The position numbers were made by a program, and so were the translations under genes. Positions 44,206 through 52,257 of a stretch of 64,000 nt of DNA are shown here, one piece after another. Every line of letters starts with the position of its first letter. Position 1 is the stretch's first letter. The DNA comes from Paenarthrobacter aurescens (lineage in GTDB: Bacteria > Actinomycetota > Actinomycetes > Actinomycetales > Micrococcaceae), in assembly GCF_041549525.1 (NCBI RefSeq), contig NZ_CP157456.1, forward strand, positions 3,472,001 through 3,536,000. Direction: 5' to 3'. Under the pieces are notes generated by a model, which searched no databases, was not told where the DNA came from, and saw only the letters and a list, made by a program, of their open reading frames with translations.

Positions 44206-45563
44206 CTTTCTCGCACACGGACACCGGCACGTCGGAGTCCGAATGGGCAGCCAGCGGAGTGGCCGCCCTGCCGGAGCTGCCTCTGAGCGCGGAGGAGCTC
44301 ACGGACATGGGCTTTGTAGTGCTGGCCGCCCACCCCGATGACGAAACCCTCGGCGCAGGCGGTTTTCTGGCCACACTTCATGCCGCGGGGGCCGCGGTAA
44401 AGGTTTTGCTGTGCACCGCAGGTGAGGCTTCGCATCCGGACTCTCAAACCACGACGCCGGAACAGCTTGCCGCTGTGAGGCTCGCGGAGTTTGGCACGGC
44501 TGTGTCCGGGCTGGCGAACAGGGCAGAGTGGCAGTTTTTGGAACTTCCCGATGGGCAACTTGCCGCTCACACGGAGGCCATTAAGGGGGCTGTCAGAAAT
44601 GCGGTGGCATCCTTTGAGCGGCCTGCAGAGACTGTGACGATCGTTGCCCCGTATCGGAACGACGGACACACGGATCACGACACCCTGGGCAGTGCCGCGG
44701 CGGAGGTCGCAACGCAGGGCGGCCACGGGCTTCTTGAATATCCCATCTGGTACTGGCTCTGGGCCCGGCCGGAGGACAGCACCTGGAATGACTGGGTCCG
44801 TGTGCCCCTGAGTCGGAATGCCCAAGAGTCAAAGTCCCAGGCGATGCGCGCCCACACCTCCCAGACGGAGCCGTTGTCTGAGCGGCCCGGCGATGAGACG
44901 CTCCTTTCGGATACGTTCCTGGAGCACTTCACCCGGCCGTGGGAGACCTTTGCGTGGCATCCCTCCACGGCGGGCACCAACTCCGCGGCGGATGCGGAGC
45001 GCATCTTCGACGAAGTCCACACGCGTGAAGATGATCCCTGGGGCTACACCAGCAGCTGGTACGAGCGCCGCAAAAGGGCCCTGACTTTGGCCGCCCTTCC
45101 GGAGGAAAGCTACGAGTCCGGGCTGGAAATTGGGTGTTCCATAGGAACCTTGAGCGAGGAACTTGCCGGGCGCTGCCAGCGGTTTCTGGGAGTTGACGCC
45201 AGTAGTGCAGCCTTGGCCCAGGCATCGGAGCGGCTTTCACGATTCCCGGCAGCCGAGGTCCGCCACCTGACCATGCCGGGCCAGTGGCCTCAGGGCACTT
45301 TTGATCTTGTGGTGTTGTCCGAGACGGGCTACTACTTCTCGCCGGATGAACTTTCCACGCTGCTGGCACGGATCCAGGAGTCCGCCCGGCCCGGTGCCAC
45401 ATTGATCCTGTGCCACTGGCGCCACCCGATTTCGGGCTGGCAGCTGGACGCCGAAGCGGTCCATGCGAGGGCTCGTCACCAACTCGGCTGGCCAACACAC
45501 GGGCTGTACCGGGAGAAGGACTTTATGCTTGAGGTCCTGCTCGCCCCGGAAGGGGCCCCGTAA
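44199..45563 (+). CDS. PIG-L deacetylase-NodS-like methyltransferase fusion
   Basis: A 454-residue two-domain enzyme. Residues 35-235 are a PIG-L/LmbE zinc deacetylase with VVLAAHPDDETLGAGGFLA (metal-binding His-Pro-Asp-Asp-Glu) and APYRNDGHTDHDTLG. Residues 275-445 are a class I SAM methyltransferase of NodS type: SSWYERRKRALTLAALPEE, LEIGCSIGTLSEEL, DLVVLSETGYYFSPDEL and LCHWRHPISGW. PIG-L enzymes de-N-acetylate GlcNAc-containing molecules, and NodS N-methylates a deacetylated sugar amine. Deacetylation then N-methylation in one chain is the natural reading. It overlaps the previous gene and lies 2 nt before the glycosyltransferase. Confidence 0.9.
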   Translation: MVAFSHTDTGTSESEWAASGVAALPELPLSAEELTDMGFVVLAAHPDDETLGAGGFLATLHAAGAAVKVLLCTAGEASHPDSQTTTPEQLAAVRLAEFGTAVSGLANRAEWQFLELPDGQLAAHTEAIKGAVRNAVASFERPAETVTIVAPYRNDGHTDHDTLGSAAAEVATQGGHGLLEYPIWYWLWARPEDSTWNDWVRVPLSRNAQESKSQAMRAHTSQTEPLSERPGDETLLSDTFLEHFTRPWETFAWHPSTAGTNSAADAERIFDEVHTREDDPWGYTSSWYERRKRALTLAALPEESYESGLEIGCSIGTLSEELAGRCQRFLGVDASSAALAQASERLSRFPAAEVRHLTMPGQWPQGTFDLVVLSETGYYFSPDELSTLLARIQESARPGATLILCHWRHPISGWQLDAEAVHARARHQLGWPTHGLYREKDFMLEVLLAPEGAP

Positions 45564-45565
45564 CC

Positions 45566-46324
45566 ATGCCTGGGCCGGCGGAGATCAAGAGCATGGCGGT
45601 GGTGATGCCCGCTCATGACGAGGAGCACCATATAGGCAAGGCCTTGGTGGCGTTGAAAGTTGCCGCCGATGCACTCCACCGTGAATACCCGAACATGGAA
45701 GTCAGGATTGTGGTGGTGCTGGACAATTGCACCGACCGCTCCGGGGAGATCGCCGCAGCGCATACCTCCGCCGACAACCGGTTCAGCGTGGTCAACGTCA
45801 AGTTGCGAAGTACGGGAGCCAGCCGTGGTTACGGGTTCCGCAAAGCTCTGGAGCAGCTGCCGGCCGAAGATGCCGCCGGCATCTGGCTGGCCACAACAGA
45901 CGCCGATTCCATGGTTCCCCGGCATTGGCTGACCCGTCAGGTGGAGTTGGCCAACGCCGGGGCGGATGCCCTTCTTGGGTCCGTGGAACCCGATCCTGCG
46001 GATATGGATCCCGCTGTTCATCGCCGCTGGCTGGAACTGCATCCGTTCCGTGAGGATCACCAGCACATTTACGGCGCCAACCTGGGCATCCGGGCCTCGG
46101 CCTACCTCAGTGCCGGCGGCTTCCCGGGGCTGCGCGCCCATGAGGACCGTGTCCTGGTGGAACGGCTTCGCTACCGCGGGTTCACCGTCACAGCTACGGA
46201 CAGCGTGCGCGTTCTGACGTCGGGACGCACGCACGCACGCGCCCCGGAGGGTTTCGCGGCGTACCTGCGGTCCCTTGCAACCGAACTCCCGGCTGGGGAG
46301 CTTCCGGCAGCAGCAGGCAGCTGA
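45566..46324 (+). CDS. family 2 glycosyltransferase
   Basis: A 252-residue soluble GT-A enzyme. The nucleotide-sugar site is visible as MAVVMPAHDEEHHIGKALVAL, RIVVVLDNCTDRSGEIA and the DxD-like ATTDADSMVPRHWL. The acceptor-side motif is HIYGANLGIRASAYLSAGGFPGLRAHEDRVLVERL. No membrane segment is present. It is third in the operon with acyl-CoA dehydrogenase-like and PIG-L/NodS genes, so it probably makes the glycoside that the deacetylase and methyltransferase modify. It converges with the adenylate kinase-like gene, 7 nt away. Confidence 0.9.
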   Translation: MPGPAEIKSMAVVMPAHDEEHHIGKALVALKVAADALHREYPNMEVRIVVVLDNCTDRSGEIAAAHTSADNRFSVVNVKLRSTGASRGYGFRKALEQLPAEDAAGIWLATTDADSMVPRHWLTRQVELANAGADALLGSVEPDPADMDPAVHRRWLELHPFREDHQHIYGANLGIRASAYLSAGGFPGLRAHEDRVLVERLRYRGFTVTATDSVRVLTSGRTHARAPEGFAAYLRSLATELPAGELPAAAGS

Positions 46325-46331
46325 CCGGCAG

Positions 46332-46910
46332 CTATCCCGCCAGCGCCCCCTCCAACGCTGCAACAGCGGCTTTGGTGATGCTCTGGCGATCCCCCGATCC
46401 ATCAAGGGAAAGCAGAATCCCGCGGTGCAAGTACGCAGTCAGCACCGGCTGGGTCTCGTCCCGGTAAAGCTCAAGCCGGCGTTGGATCACAGGTTCAGTA
46501 TCGTCCCGGCGTCCTTGTTCCTTGGCCCGGAGAAGCATCCTGGCAAGCAACTCGTGGTCCGATGCTGTCAGCTCCAGGACAACTTCCAGGGTCTGTTGAC
46601 GGTCAGCCAGCATCTCATCCAGGGCGCCAATCTGGATGACTGTCCTGGGGTAGCCGTCCAACAAAAAGCCTGAGGCGGCGTCGGCCTCTTCAAGCCGCGT
46701 CCTCAGCATGGCCGTGGTGACGTGATCCGGGACAAACTCGCCGCGGTCCATATACCCGCTGGCTTCGGTACCGAGTTCGGTTTTGTCCCGGACGTGGGCG
46801 CGGAACAGCTCACCGGTCGAAATGGCCGGGATCCCAAAATGCCGCGCAATGTGCTCCGCCTGCGTTCCCTTGCCGGAACCCGGAGGGCCCATGATGATCA
46901 GTCGCGCCAT
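46332..46910 (-). CDS. adenylate kinase-like nucleoside monophosphate kinase
   Basis: A 192-residue P-loop kinase. The P-loop is LIIMGPPGSGKGTQAEHIARHFG; ISTGELFRAHV and GFLLDGYPRTVIQ are the NMP-binding and core motifs. The LID is short (KEQGRRDDTEPVIQRRL) with no zinc cysteines, as in short adenylate kinases. The essential adk of actinobacteria normally sits between secY and map in the ribosomal protein cluster, so this isolated copy is likely a paralog. The start is ATG at 46910. Confidence 0.85.
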   Translation of the reverse strand: MARLIIMGPPGSGKGTQAEHIARHFGIPAISTGELFRAHVRDKTELGTEASGYMDRGEFVPDHVTTAMLRTRLEEADAASGFLLDGYPRTVIQIGALDEMLADRQQTLEVVLELTASDHELLARMLLRAKEQGRRDDTEPVIQRRLELYRDETQPVLTAYLHRGILLSLDGSGDRQSITKAAVAALEGALAG

Positions 46911-46952
46911 GTCACAGGTCCGTTTCGAGAGGCAGCCGGGACTTAACCATAC

Positions 46953-46988
46953 GCCGACGACGACGGGAGGCACCCGCCGTCGTCGGCT
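46953..46988. terminator. hairpin after SRPBCC gene
   Basis: GCCGACGACGACGGG and CCCGCCGTCGTCGGC form a 15-bp stem with one mismatch; TTCTTTTT follows on the plus strand. It lies downstream of the minus-strand ArsR/SRPBCC pair and upstream of the adenylate kinase-like gene. Confidence 0.75.
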
Positions 46989-47012
46989 TCTTTTTGCTGC
47001 TGGTTCAGGGGG

Positions 47013-47510
47013 TCAGGCGTTGGCTGGCTCCGACAGCACGGCATCGATCTGCTCAAGCGCCTCACGCATGCCGTCTTCCATGCCCATCTCGGCCATTTTC
47101 TGCATCTGCTCTTTGGAGTCGAAGGTGGACGTGATGGTCATCCGGGTGCGGTTTTCCAACGGTTCGAGTTTCACGGTGGCGTGAGTGACACCCAGGTCAT
47201 CCACGGGCTCGCCTTGCTCGTCTGCAAAGCCGTCGTCGAACTCGAGGCGGTCCGGGGAGTTGATGGCGGTGAACTTCCACCAGCCCCGCGCCTTGGTGCC
47301 GTCAGGCCCGGTCATGTAGTAGGCGGCCTTCCCGCCCACAGTGAACTCATGCGTCTCAAAAGTGGCCGGCCACGTGGGCGGTCCCCACCAACGCTCCAGC
47401 TGCCGGGGGTCTTCCCAGATCCTCCAGACGCGCTGCACGTCGGCATCGAATTCTGAAACAATGCTGAAGCTCAGGGCCTCAACATCTTTGTTTACGCTGA
47501 CAACAGTCAT
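47013..47510 (-). CDS. SRPBCC (AHSA1-like) domain protein
   Basis: A 165-residue START-fold protein of the AHSA1 subgroup. Marks are VWRIWEDPRQLERWWGPPTWPATFETHEF, the glycine-rich VGGKAAYYMTGPDG, and the C-terminal helix following TRMTITSTF. It should form a hydrophobic ligand pocket; no catalytic residues are evident. Its start overlaps the stop of the ArsR-type gene (ATGA), a frequent pairing in which the regulator controls the SRPBCC protein. Confidence 0.88.
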   Translation of the reverse strand: MTVVSVNKDVEALSFSIVSEFDADVQRVWRIWEDPRQLERWWGPPTWPATFETHEFTVGGKAAYYMTGPDGTKARGWWKFTAINSPDRLEFDDGFADEQGEPVDDLGVTHATVKLEPLENRTRMTITSTFDSKEQMQKMAEMGMEDGMREALEQIDAVLSEPANA

Positions 47511-47869
47511 GGCAGATCCCTTTCATCATCTTGGGCGAGTATGTCCGCAATCCGGCCGGCGCGTTGCCGCCAGATCATTTCAAGTTGATCCAGCAGATGG
47601 CGGGCTTTCTGAAGTCCTTCATGGTTTCCCCGCACAATCTGCTCCCTCCCGCGCTTCTCCTTGGTCACCAGGGAGGCCCGTTCCAGGACCGCAACATGCT
47701 TCTGCACGGCCGCGAAACTCATGGTGTAGAGCGCAGCAAGCCCGGAGACCGAGTACTCCCCCGCCGTCACCCTCGCCACAATGTCCCTGCGCGTAGCATC
47801 GGCCAAAGCCTGAAAGAGCCGGTCAGTTTCGGCGTCAGAGAGATGGGTTCGGAGCTGATCTACAACCAT
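47507..47869 (-). CDS. ArsR-type HTH transcriptional regulator
   Basis: A 120-residue winged-helix repressor. LFQALADATRRDIVARVTAGEYSVSGLAALYTMSFAAVQKHVAVLERASLV is the ArsR core with recognition helix, and the C-terminal helix is HLLDQLEMIWRQRAGRIADIL. There is no CxC metal site, so it is not an arsenic or zinc sensor of the classic type. The start codon at 47869 sits inside an 18-bp palindrome, suggesting direct autorepression. It is cotranscribed with the SRPBCC gene. Confidence 0.88.
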   Translation of the reverse strand: MVVDQLRTHLSDAETDRLFQALADATRRDIVARVTAGEYSVSGLAALYTMSFAAVQKHVAVLERASLVTKEKRGREQIVRGNHEGLQKARHLLDQLEMIWRQRAGRIADILAQDDERDLP

Positions 47870-47878
47870 ATGGTTGTA
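47861..47878. promoter_or_regulatory. palindromic operator over the ArsR start codon
   Basis: TACAACCATATGGTTGTA is a perfect 18-bp palindrome whose centre contains the ArsR ATG. A TATCGT box lies just upstream on the minus strand, so the RNA is probably leaderless and a bound dimer would block initiation. Confidence 0.65.
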
Positions 47879-47925
47879 CGATATCGCCGACCTTCAGGGG
47901 TGTCAATGGCTTCGGGACAGCAAGC

Positions 47926-48804
47926 TCAGGAACTTGAGCGGGGATGCATGATGCGCATCTGGTCCCAGGTCCGCTCCGAAGCGGCGATGTTCTGATTGGA
48001 TCGTTCGCGATCCAACGAGGCAAGCTCGACGGCGATCGCCTGGACCGCGGCAACGGCACCTGTCAGGGAAGGGAAGAAACCCGCACCTTCAGTGGGCACC
48101 ACAATCCTGTGGTCGGCGTGCACTGCCACGGGCGAACCGGCGCTGTCCGTAATGGAAACGATGGGCGTGCCAAGATGATGGGCGATTTCCACGGCCCGCA
48201 TCGTACTGTCGTAAACCCGCCAGAGGCTGATGGCGATCACCAGGTCTTCTGCACCAAGCCGTGCAATGGCATTGGTGAGGGCTGCGACGTCGGCATCAAG
48301 GAGCCGGACGTTGTATCCGGCAATGATGGCGTTGTGCTCCAAAGCTTTGCCGGGGATGGCGTAACTTCCCGCAGCAACGATGAAAGTCTGCCGCGCCCCG
48401 GAGATCGCCTTCGCAATGTCATGAAGAGCTTGCGCGTCAAGGCTGCGCTCAAAGTGGGCCAGATTCGCCCGGTCGGTGGACACCGCCGCCTGGGCGGGGC
48501 TACTGATGTGGCCATTGTGTTCAGCGGCGACTTCCACGGCGCTGAGCGATGCCAGGAAGCGTGAACGCAGCTCAAATTGAAAGTCCGCCCACCCCTTGAA
48601 TCCCAGTGTTTGCGCGGTTCTGGTGACCGTGGAGGCGTTGGATGCGGCCACAGCGGCAATGTCGCTGACGGAGCCGTAGGAGGCAAGCCTGGGCTGGGAC
48701 CGCAGGATGCCGATCACCTGCATTTGGCGCGCCGCGAGCTTCCGCCCCCGGACGCGGCTGTCCAGCCACTCAGTCAACGTTGACGAGTCGAAATCTTCTT
48801 CCAC
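47926..48804 (-). CDS. MurR/RpiR family transcriptional regulator
   Basis: A 292-residue regulator. Residues 20-95 are the RpiR helix-turn-helix (YGSVSDIAAVAASNASTVTRTAQTLGFKGWADFQFELRSRF). Residues 130-260 are a SIS sugar-phosphate-binding domain (TFIVAAGSYAIPGKALEHNAIIAGY, DLVIAISLWRVYDSTMRAVEIAHHLGTPIVSITDS). The start is GTG at 48804. It is divergent from an MFS-GAF-amidohydrolase operon, which it likely controls. The typical SIS Ser/Thr ligand residues are only partly conserved, so the effector may not be a sugar phosphate. Confidence 0.9.
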   Translation of the reverse strand: MEEDFDSSTLTEWLDSRVRGRKLAARQMQVIGILRSQPRLASYGSVSDIAAVAASNASTVTRTAQTLGFKGWADFQFELRSRFLASLSAVEVAAEHNGHISSPAQAAVSTDRANLAHFERSLDAQALHDIAKAISGARQTFIVAAGSYAIPGKALEHNAIIAGYNVRLLDADVAALTNAIARLGAEDLVIAISLWRVYDSTMRAVEIAHHLGTPIVSITDSAGSPVAVHADHRIVVPTEGAGFFPSLTGAVAAVQAIAVELASLDRERSNQNIAASERTWDQMRIMHPRSSS

Positions 48805-48860
48805 CTATTGACCTACCTCACACTTTGGCCTTAACTTCAATACATCGCATCTGCACAGAC

Positions 48861-48886
48861 TTGTGCATATTCCTAAAAATGTACAA
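48861..48886. promoter_or_regulatory. inverted repeat in RpiR/MFS promoter region
   Basis: TTGTGCAT (48861-48868) and ATGTACAA (48879-48886) are inverted repeats with one mismatch and a 10-bp spacer, 26 bp before the MFS start and between the divergent genes. It is a candidate RpiR operator. Confidence 0.45.
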
Positions 48887-48912
48887 CTCGGCCCACTTTG
48901 GCAGGAATCACC

Positions 48913-50307
48913 ATGTCTCTCACAGCACGCTTGGATCGTCTGGCTCTCAGTCGACCACACTACAAGCTTCTCCTCATTGGAGGCCTCGGCTACTCGTTCG
49001 ACGGTATGGACGGGGCAGTGGTTGCATTCCTGCTCCCCCGCATCCAGGAACTGTGGGGCCTGAGCACCGCCAGCCTCGGATTGGTTGGCTCGGCGGCCCC
49101 GTTCGGCTTCTTCTTCGGCGCAATTCTGGCAGGGTGGATGGGCGACCGCTTCGGCCGCAAGAAGGTCATGTTGTGGGCTCTGGCCTTCTACTGCCTCATG
49201 TCAGTGGTGGCAGCGATGGCCCCCAACTTCGAAATCTTCCTCATTGCACGGATCTTTGCGGGATTGGGAGCGGGCGCTGAAAGCGTGATCATCGCGCCCT
49301 TCCTGTCAGAGTTCATCCCCCCGAAGCGCCGCGGCTGGTTCATTGGAACACTGGCCGGCTTCTTCTCCTTCGGCTTCGTGGGCGCTGCACTCATCGGCCG
49401 TTTTGTTGTCCCGCTGGGCGAAGACGGCTGGCGCTGGGCGCAGGTCATCACCGCAGTCCCCATCCTCCTGCTCCTGTGGTGGCGGCGTAGCCTGCCGGAA
49501 TCACCCCGGTACCTCATCAGCCGCGGCCGCATGGCGGAAGCCACGGACGTGGTGGAGCGATTTGAGCAGAGCGTCGTCAAAGCCACCGGAAAACCCCTTG
49601 CGCCTTTGCCGGCCGCCGAAGAAGAAATCACCAAGCACCAGCAGAAGATCAGCATCTGGAATGCACTCAAGTTCATGTGGTCAAAGGCAATGCGCCGCCG
49701 CACTGCGGTGATCTGGTTGATCTGGTTCGTGATCACGTTCTCCTACTACGGCTTCTTCTCCTGGATTCCTACACTGCTGGTGGGCCGCGGCATTACCATC
49801 ACCAAGAGCTTCGAGTTCTCAATCCTGATTTACCTGGCTCAAATCCCCGGCTACTTCTCCGCCGCATGGTTGTGTGACCGGATCGATCGCAAGAACACCA
49901 TTGCCCTCTACCTTGCAGGATCGGCCGTCAGCGCGTTCTGGCTGAGCCAATCCAACGATTCCGGCATGATCCTCTTGGCTGCCGCCACACTGTCCTTCTT
50001 CCTGAACGGCACCTATGCCGGCGTGTACGCCTACACTCCGGAACTCTTCCCCACCTGGATGCGAGCCACCGGTGTTGGCCTGGCCAGCGCTGTGGGCCGT
50101 ATCGGCAGCATCCTCGCACCGTCCATCATCGGTATTTTCGCCGCGTCCCTGGGCTTCGGCGGAGTGTTCACCATGACTACGGTGGTGCTGACCATTGGCG
50201 TCCTGGGCGTGGTGATCTTCGGAGCGTCCACCGCGGGCAAATCGCTGGAGGACATCAACACCCGCGCCGAGCACGACCCCGCAGCGGCAGGGACCACCAG
50301 CAAATGA
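48913..50307 (+). CDS. MFS transporter, sugar/aromatic-acid symporter type
   Basis: A 464-residue twelve-helix transporter. Characteristic segments are LLIGGLGYSFDGMDGAVVAFLLP, GAILAGWMGDRFGRKKVMLWALAF (motif A), RRSLPESPRYLISRGRMAEA (the PESPRxL motif) and TYAGVYAYTPELFPTWMRATGVG. These fit the AAHS/sugar-porter-like group that imports organic acids or sugars. AGGAAT six nt upstream supports the ATG at 48913. It overlaps the GAF gene by 4 nt and probably imports the substrate of the amidohydrolase downstream. Confidence 0.9.
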   Translation: MSLTARLDRLALSRPHYKLLLIGGLGYSFDGMDGAVVAFLLPRIQELWGLSTASLGLVGSAAPFGFFFGAILAGWMGDRFGRKKVMLWALAFYCLMSVVAAMAPNFEIFLIARIFAGLGAGAESVIIAPFLSEFIPPKRRGWFIGTLAGFFSFGFVGAALIGRFVVPLGEDGWRWAQVITAVPILLLLWWRRSLPESPRYLISRGRMAEATDVVERFEQSVVKATGKPLAPLPAAEEEITKHQQKISIWNALKFMWSKAMRRRTAVIWLIWFVITFSYYGFFSWIPTLLVGRGITITKSFEFSILIYLAQIPGYFSAAWLCDRIDRKNTIALYLAGSAVSAFWLSQSNDSGMILLAAATLSFFLNGTYAGVYAYTPELFPTWMRATGVGLASAVGRIGSILAPSIIGIFAASLGFGGVFTMTTVVLTIGVLGVVIFGASTAGKSLEDINTRAEHDPAAAGTTSK

Positions 50308-50810
50308 GCGGAAACTTCATGAAAACAGACACCACGTTCCAAGCGGCGTTCGATGCTCTGCAGCAAGAGCCCGGCGTCATCCTTTTCACCGCCCTCCAAT
50401 GGATCCCGCAACGCTCCAGCCTCAAACGCCTCTTTACCAGCCACCCGGCCGAATATCCGGTGGGGGGCGAGAAAACCGTGGAGATCTCGCCGGGCTGGCT
50501 GGGTACGGTCATCGAGAAGAAGGAGCCGTTCCTGGCCCCCGATCTGGCTGCGCTGAGGGAAGTCTTTGCAGACTCCGAACTCATCCAGCAACTCGGGTGC
50601 GGAGCCGTCATCAACGTGCCGGTCCTGAACCAACAGCACAACGTGGTTGGCGTGCTGGCCCTCTTGGACGCGGAAGGCAAGTACACGCAGCAGAGTGTGG
50701 AAACCGCCGTCGACGTTATTGAGCAGAACCTCGCCAGCCTTGTTCAGGCCTTTGAAGCCCATCCCACAGAGACCACCCGCCCCGACGCCCCAGCGAAGGA
50801 CACCGTTTAA
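50304..50810 (+). CDS. GAF domain protein
   Basis: A 168-residue protein made almost entirely of one GAF-like sensory domain (FDALQQEPGVILFTALQWIP, GWLGTVIEKKEPFLAPDLAAL, CGAVINVPVLNQQHNVVGVLALLDAEGKYTQQSVETA). No DNA-binding or output domain is present, so it may bind a small molecule and act on the transporter or hydrolase, or sequester ligand. It overlaps the MFS gene (ATGA) and precedes the amidohydrolase gene by 1 nt, so all three are one unit. Confidence 0.85.
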   Translation: MSGNFMKTDTTFQAAFDALQQEPGVILFTALQWIPQRSSLKRLFTSHPAEYPVGGEKTVEISPGWLGTVIEKKEPFLAPDLAALREVFADSELIQQLGCGAVINVPVLNQQHNVVGVLALLDAEGKYTQQSVETAVDVIEQNLASLVQAFEAHPTETTRPDAPAKDTV

Positions 50811-50811
50811 C

Positions 50812-52044
50812 GTGAGCACCACCCCAGAAACCACCCCACTGGTCATCCGCAACGCAAGCGTCCTGGACGTTGAGGCCGGCACCTACTCAACTGCCGACGT
50901 CGTAAGTGTTGACGGGAAGATCAGCAGCGTAGGGCCAGACGCCGAGGCGCCGTCCGGCGCTCAGGTCATCGATGGCACCGGCAAGTTTGTGATCCCGGGC
51001 CTGATCGATGCCCACGTCCACGTGGTGGCATCCAGCGCCGACTTCCGTTCGCTGACTTACACGCCCGCGTCTTATGTCTACGCCCAGACGGCCCGGATCA
51101 TGGGACAGATGCTCCGCCGCGGCTTTACCACGGTCCGCGATCTGTCCGGCGCCGACTTCGGCCTGGCAATGGCGCAGCAGGAAGGCCTGCTGGAGGGTCC
51201 GAAGATCCATTTCTGCGGACACGCTCTCAGCCAGACCGGCGGCCATGGGGACATGCGCCTGCCCGGCGAAGACCACGATCCCAATGGTCGGGGCTGCTGC
51301 GGCATCGGCCGGGTGGCCGACGGTGTTGACGCTGTCCGCGCCGCCGCCCGCGACGAAATCCGCAAGGGCGCCCACCACATCAAGATCATGGCGTCCGGCG
51401 GCGTCTCCTCCCCCACTGACCGCATCGATTCCACCCAGTACTCCATGGAAGAAATGCGCGCAGCGGTGGAGGAGGCGCAGGCCGCCAACCGCTACGTTGC
51501 CGCCCACGCCTACACTGCCCGGGCCATCAACCGTGCGCTTGAAGCAGGTGTCCGCTCGATCGAACACGGCAACCTCCTGGACGACGAAAGCCTGAAGCTG
51601 TTCCTCGAAAAGGACGCCTTCCTGGTCCCCACACTCGTCACGTATTGGGCGCTGAAGGAAGAGGGCAAGGAGTTTGGCCTCACGGAGGAAATGTGGGCCA
51701 AGGTGGACTCCGTGCTCACCAGCGGCCTCGAAGCGATCGGCCGTGCCCACGAAGCCGGCGTGAAGATGGCTTTCGGCACCGACCTCCTGGGCGGGATGCA
51801 CCGCCACCAGAATGAACAGTTCAGGCTGCTCGGCAAGGTCCAACCGGCTATTGACGCCATCCGTTCTGCAACCACGACGGCGGCCCTGCTGCTTGAGCGC
51901 GAAGGTGAACTTGGCGTGATCGCATCTGGCGCAGATGCCGACATGCTGGTCTTGGGCGCCGACCCTGTGGCGGACATTTCCGTGCTGGCGGACATCTCCG
52001 AGCACCTTGAGTACCTCATTCAGGACGGCCGGGTGATCTCCTAG
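50812..52044 (+). CDS. amidohydrolase family metal-dependent hydrolase
   Basis: A 410-residue TIM-barrel hydrolase of the imidazolonepropionase/prolidase-like branch. Metal ligands are apparent in GLIDAHVHVVA (His-x-His), IKIMASGGVSSP (in the barrel), VAAHAYTARAI and SIEHGNLLDD (His) and MAFGTDLLGG (Asp). The start is GTG at 50812, right after the GAF stop. It cleaves an amide, lactam or ester bond in a substrate imported by the MFS protein; which one is unknown. It ends the operon and is followed by a long hairpin. Confidence 0.88.
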   Translation: MSTTPETTPLVIRNASVLDVEAGTYSTADVVSVDGKISSVGPDAEAPSGAQVIDGTGKFVIPGLIDAHVHVVASSADFRSLTYTPASYVYAQTARIMGQMLRRGFTTVRDLSGADFGLAMAQQEGLLEGPKIHFCGHALSQTGGHGDMRLPGEDHDPNGRGCCGIGRVADGVDAVRAAARDEIRKGAHHIKIMASGGVSSPTDRIDSTQYSMEEMRAAVEEAQAANRYVAAHAYTARAINRALEAGVRSIEHGNLLDDESLKLFLEKDAFLVPTLVTYWALKEEGKEFGLTEEMWAKVDSVLTSGLEAIGRAHEAGVKMAFGTDLLGGMHRHQNEQFRLLGKVQPAIDAIRSATTTAALLLEREGELGVIASGADADMLVLGADPVADISVLADISEHLEYLIQDGRVIS

Positions 52045-52085
52045 CTTCTGTCCCGGCCGCGCAGTCCTTCCCACCCCCCCTTCCG

Positions 52086-52176
52086 ACGCTCTCTCACCTA
52101 ACGCGCCATTTCCGCCGACGATCTCTCACCCGGTGAGAGATCGTTGGGCGGAAGGGGCCGTTAGGTGAGAGAGCGT
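52086..52176. repeat. 91-bp nested palindrome
   Basis: Outer arms ACGCTCTCTCACCTAAC (52086-52102) and GTTAGGTGAGAGAGCGT (52160-52176) are perfect over 17 bp. Middle arms include TTTCCGCC/GGCGGAA. The inner ACGATCTCTCAC/GTGAGAGATCGT is a perfect 12-bp stem with a 3-nt loop. It lies after the amidohydrolase gene, and its GTGAGAGAGCGT core recurs at 58990-59070. It could be a terminator or a mobile palindromic element. Confidence 0.8.
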
Positions 52177-52210
52177 TGGGGCTTGTTGGGCCTGTCATTG
52201 CCCTGCTCCA

Positions 52211-52240
52211 TGATCAATAATGTAAGTATGCTGATCAATA
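52211..52240 (+). promoter_or_regulatory. 9-bp direct repeat before SRPBCC gene
   Basis: TGATCAATA occurs at 52211-52219 and 52232-52240, exactly 21 bp apart (two helical turns), ending 17 bp before the GTG start. This spacing suits a regulator dimer or tandem monomers. Confidence 0.45.
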
Positions 52241-52257
52241 CCGAGTAGGAGGACAGA

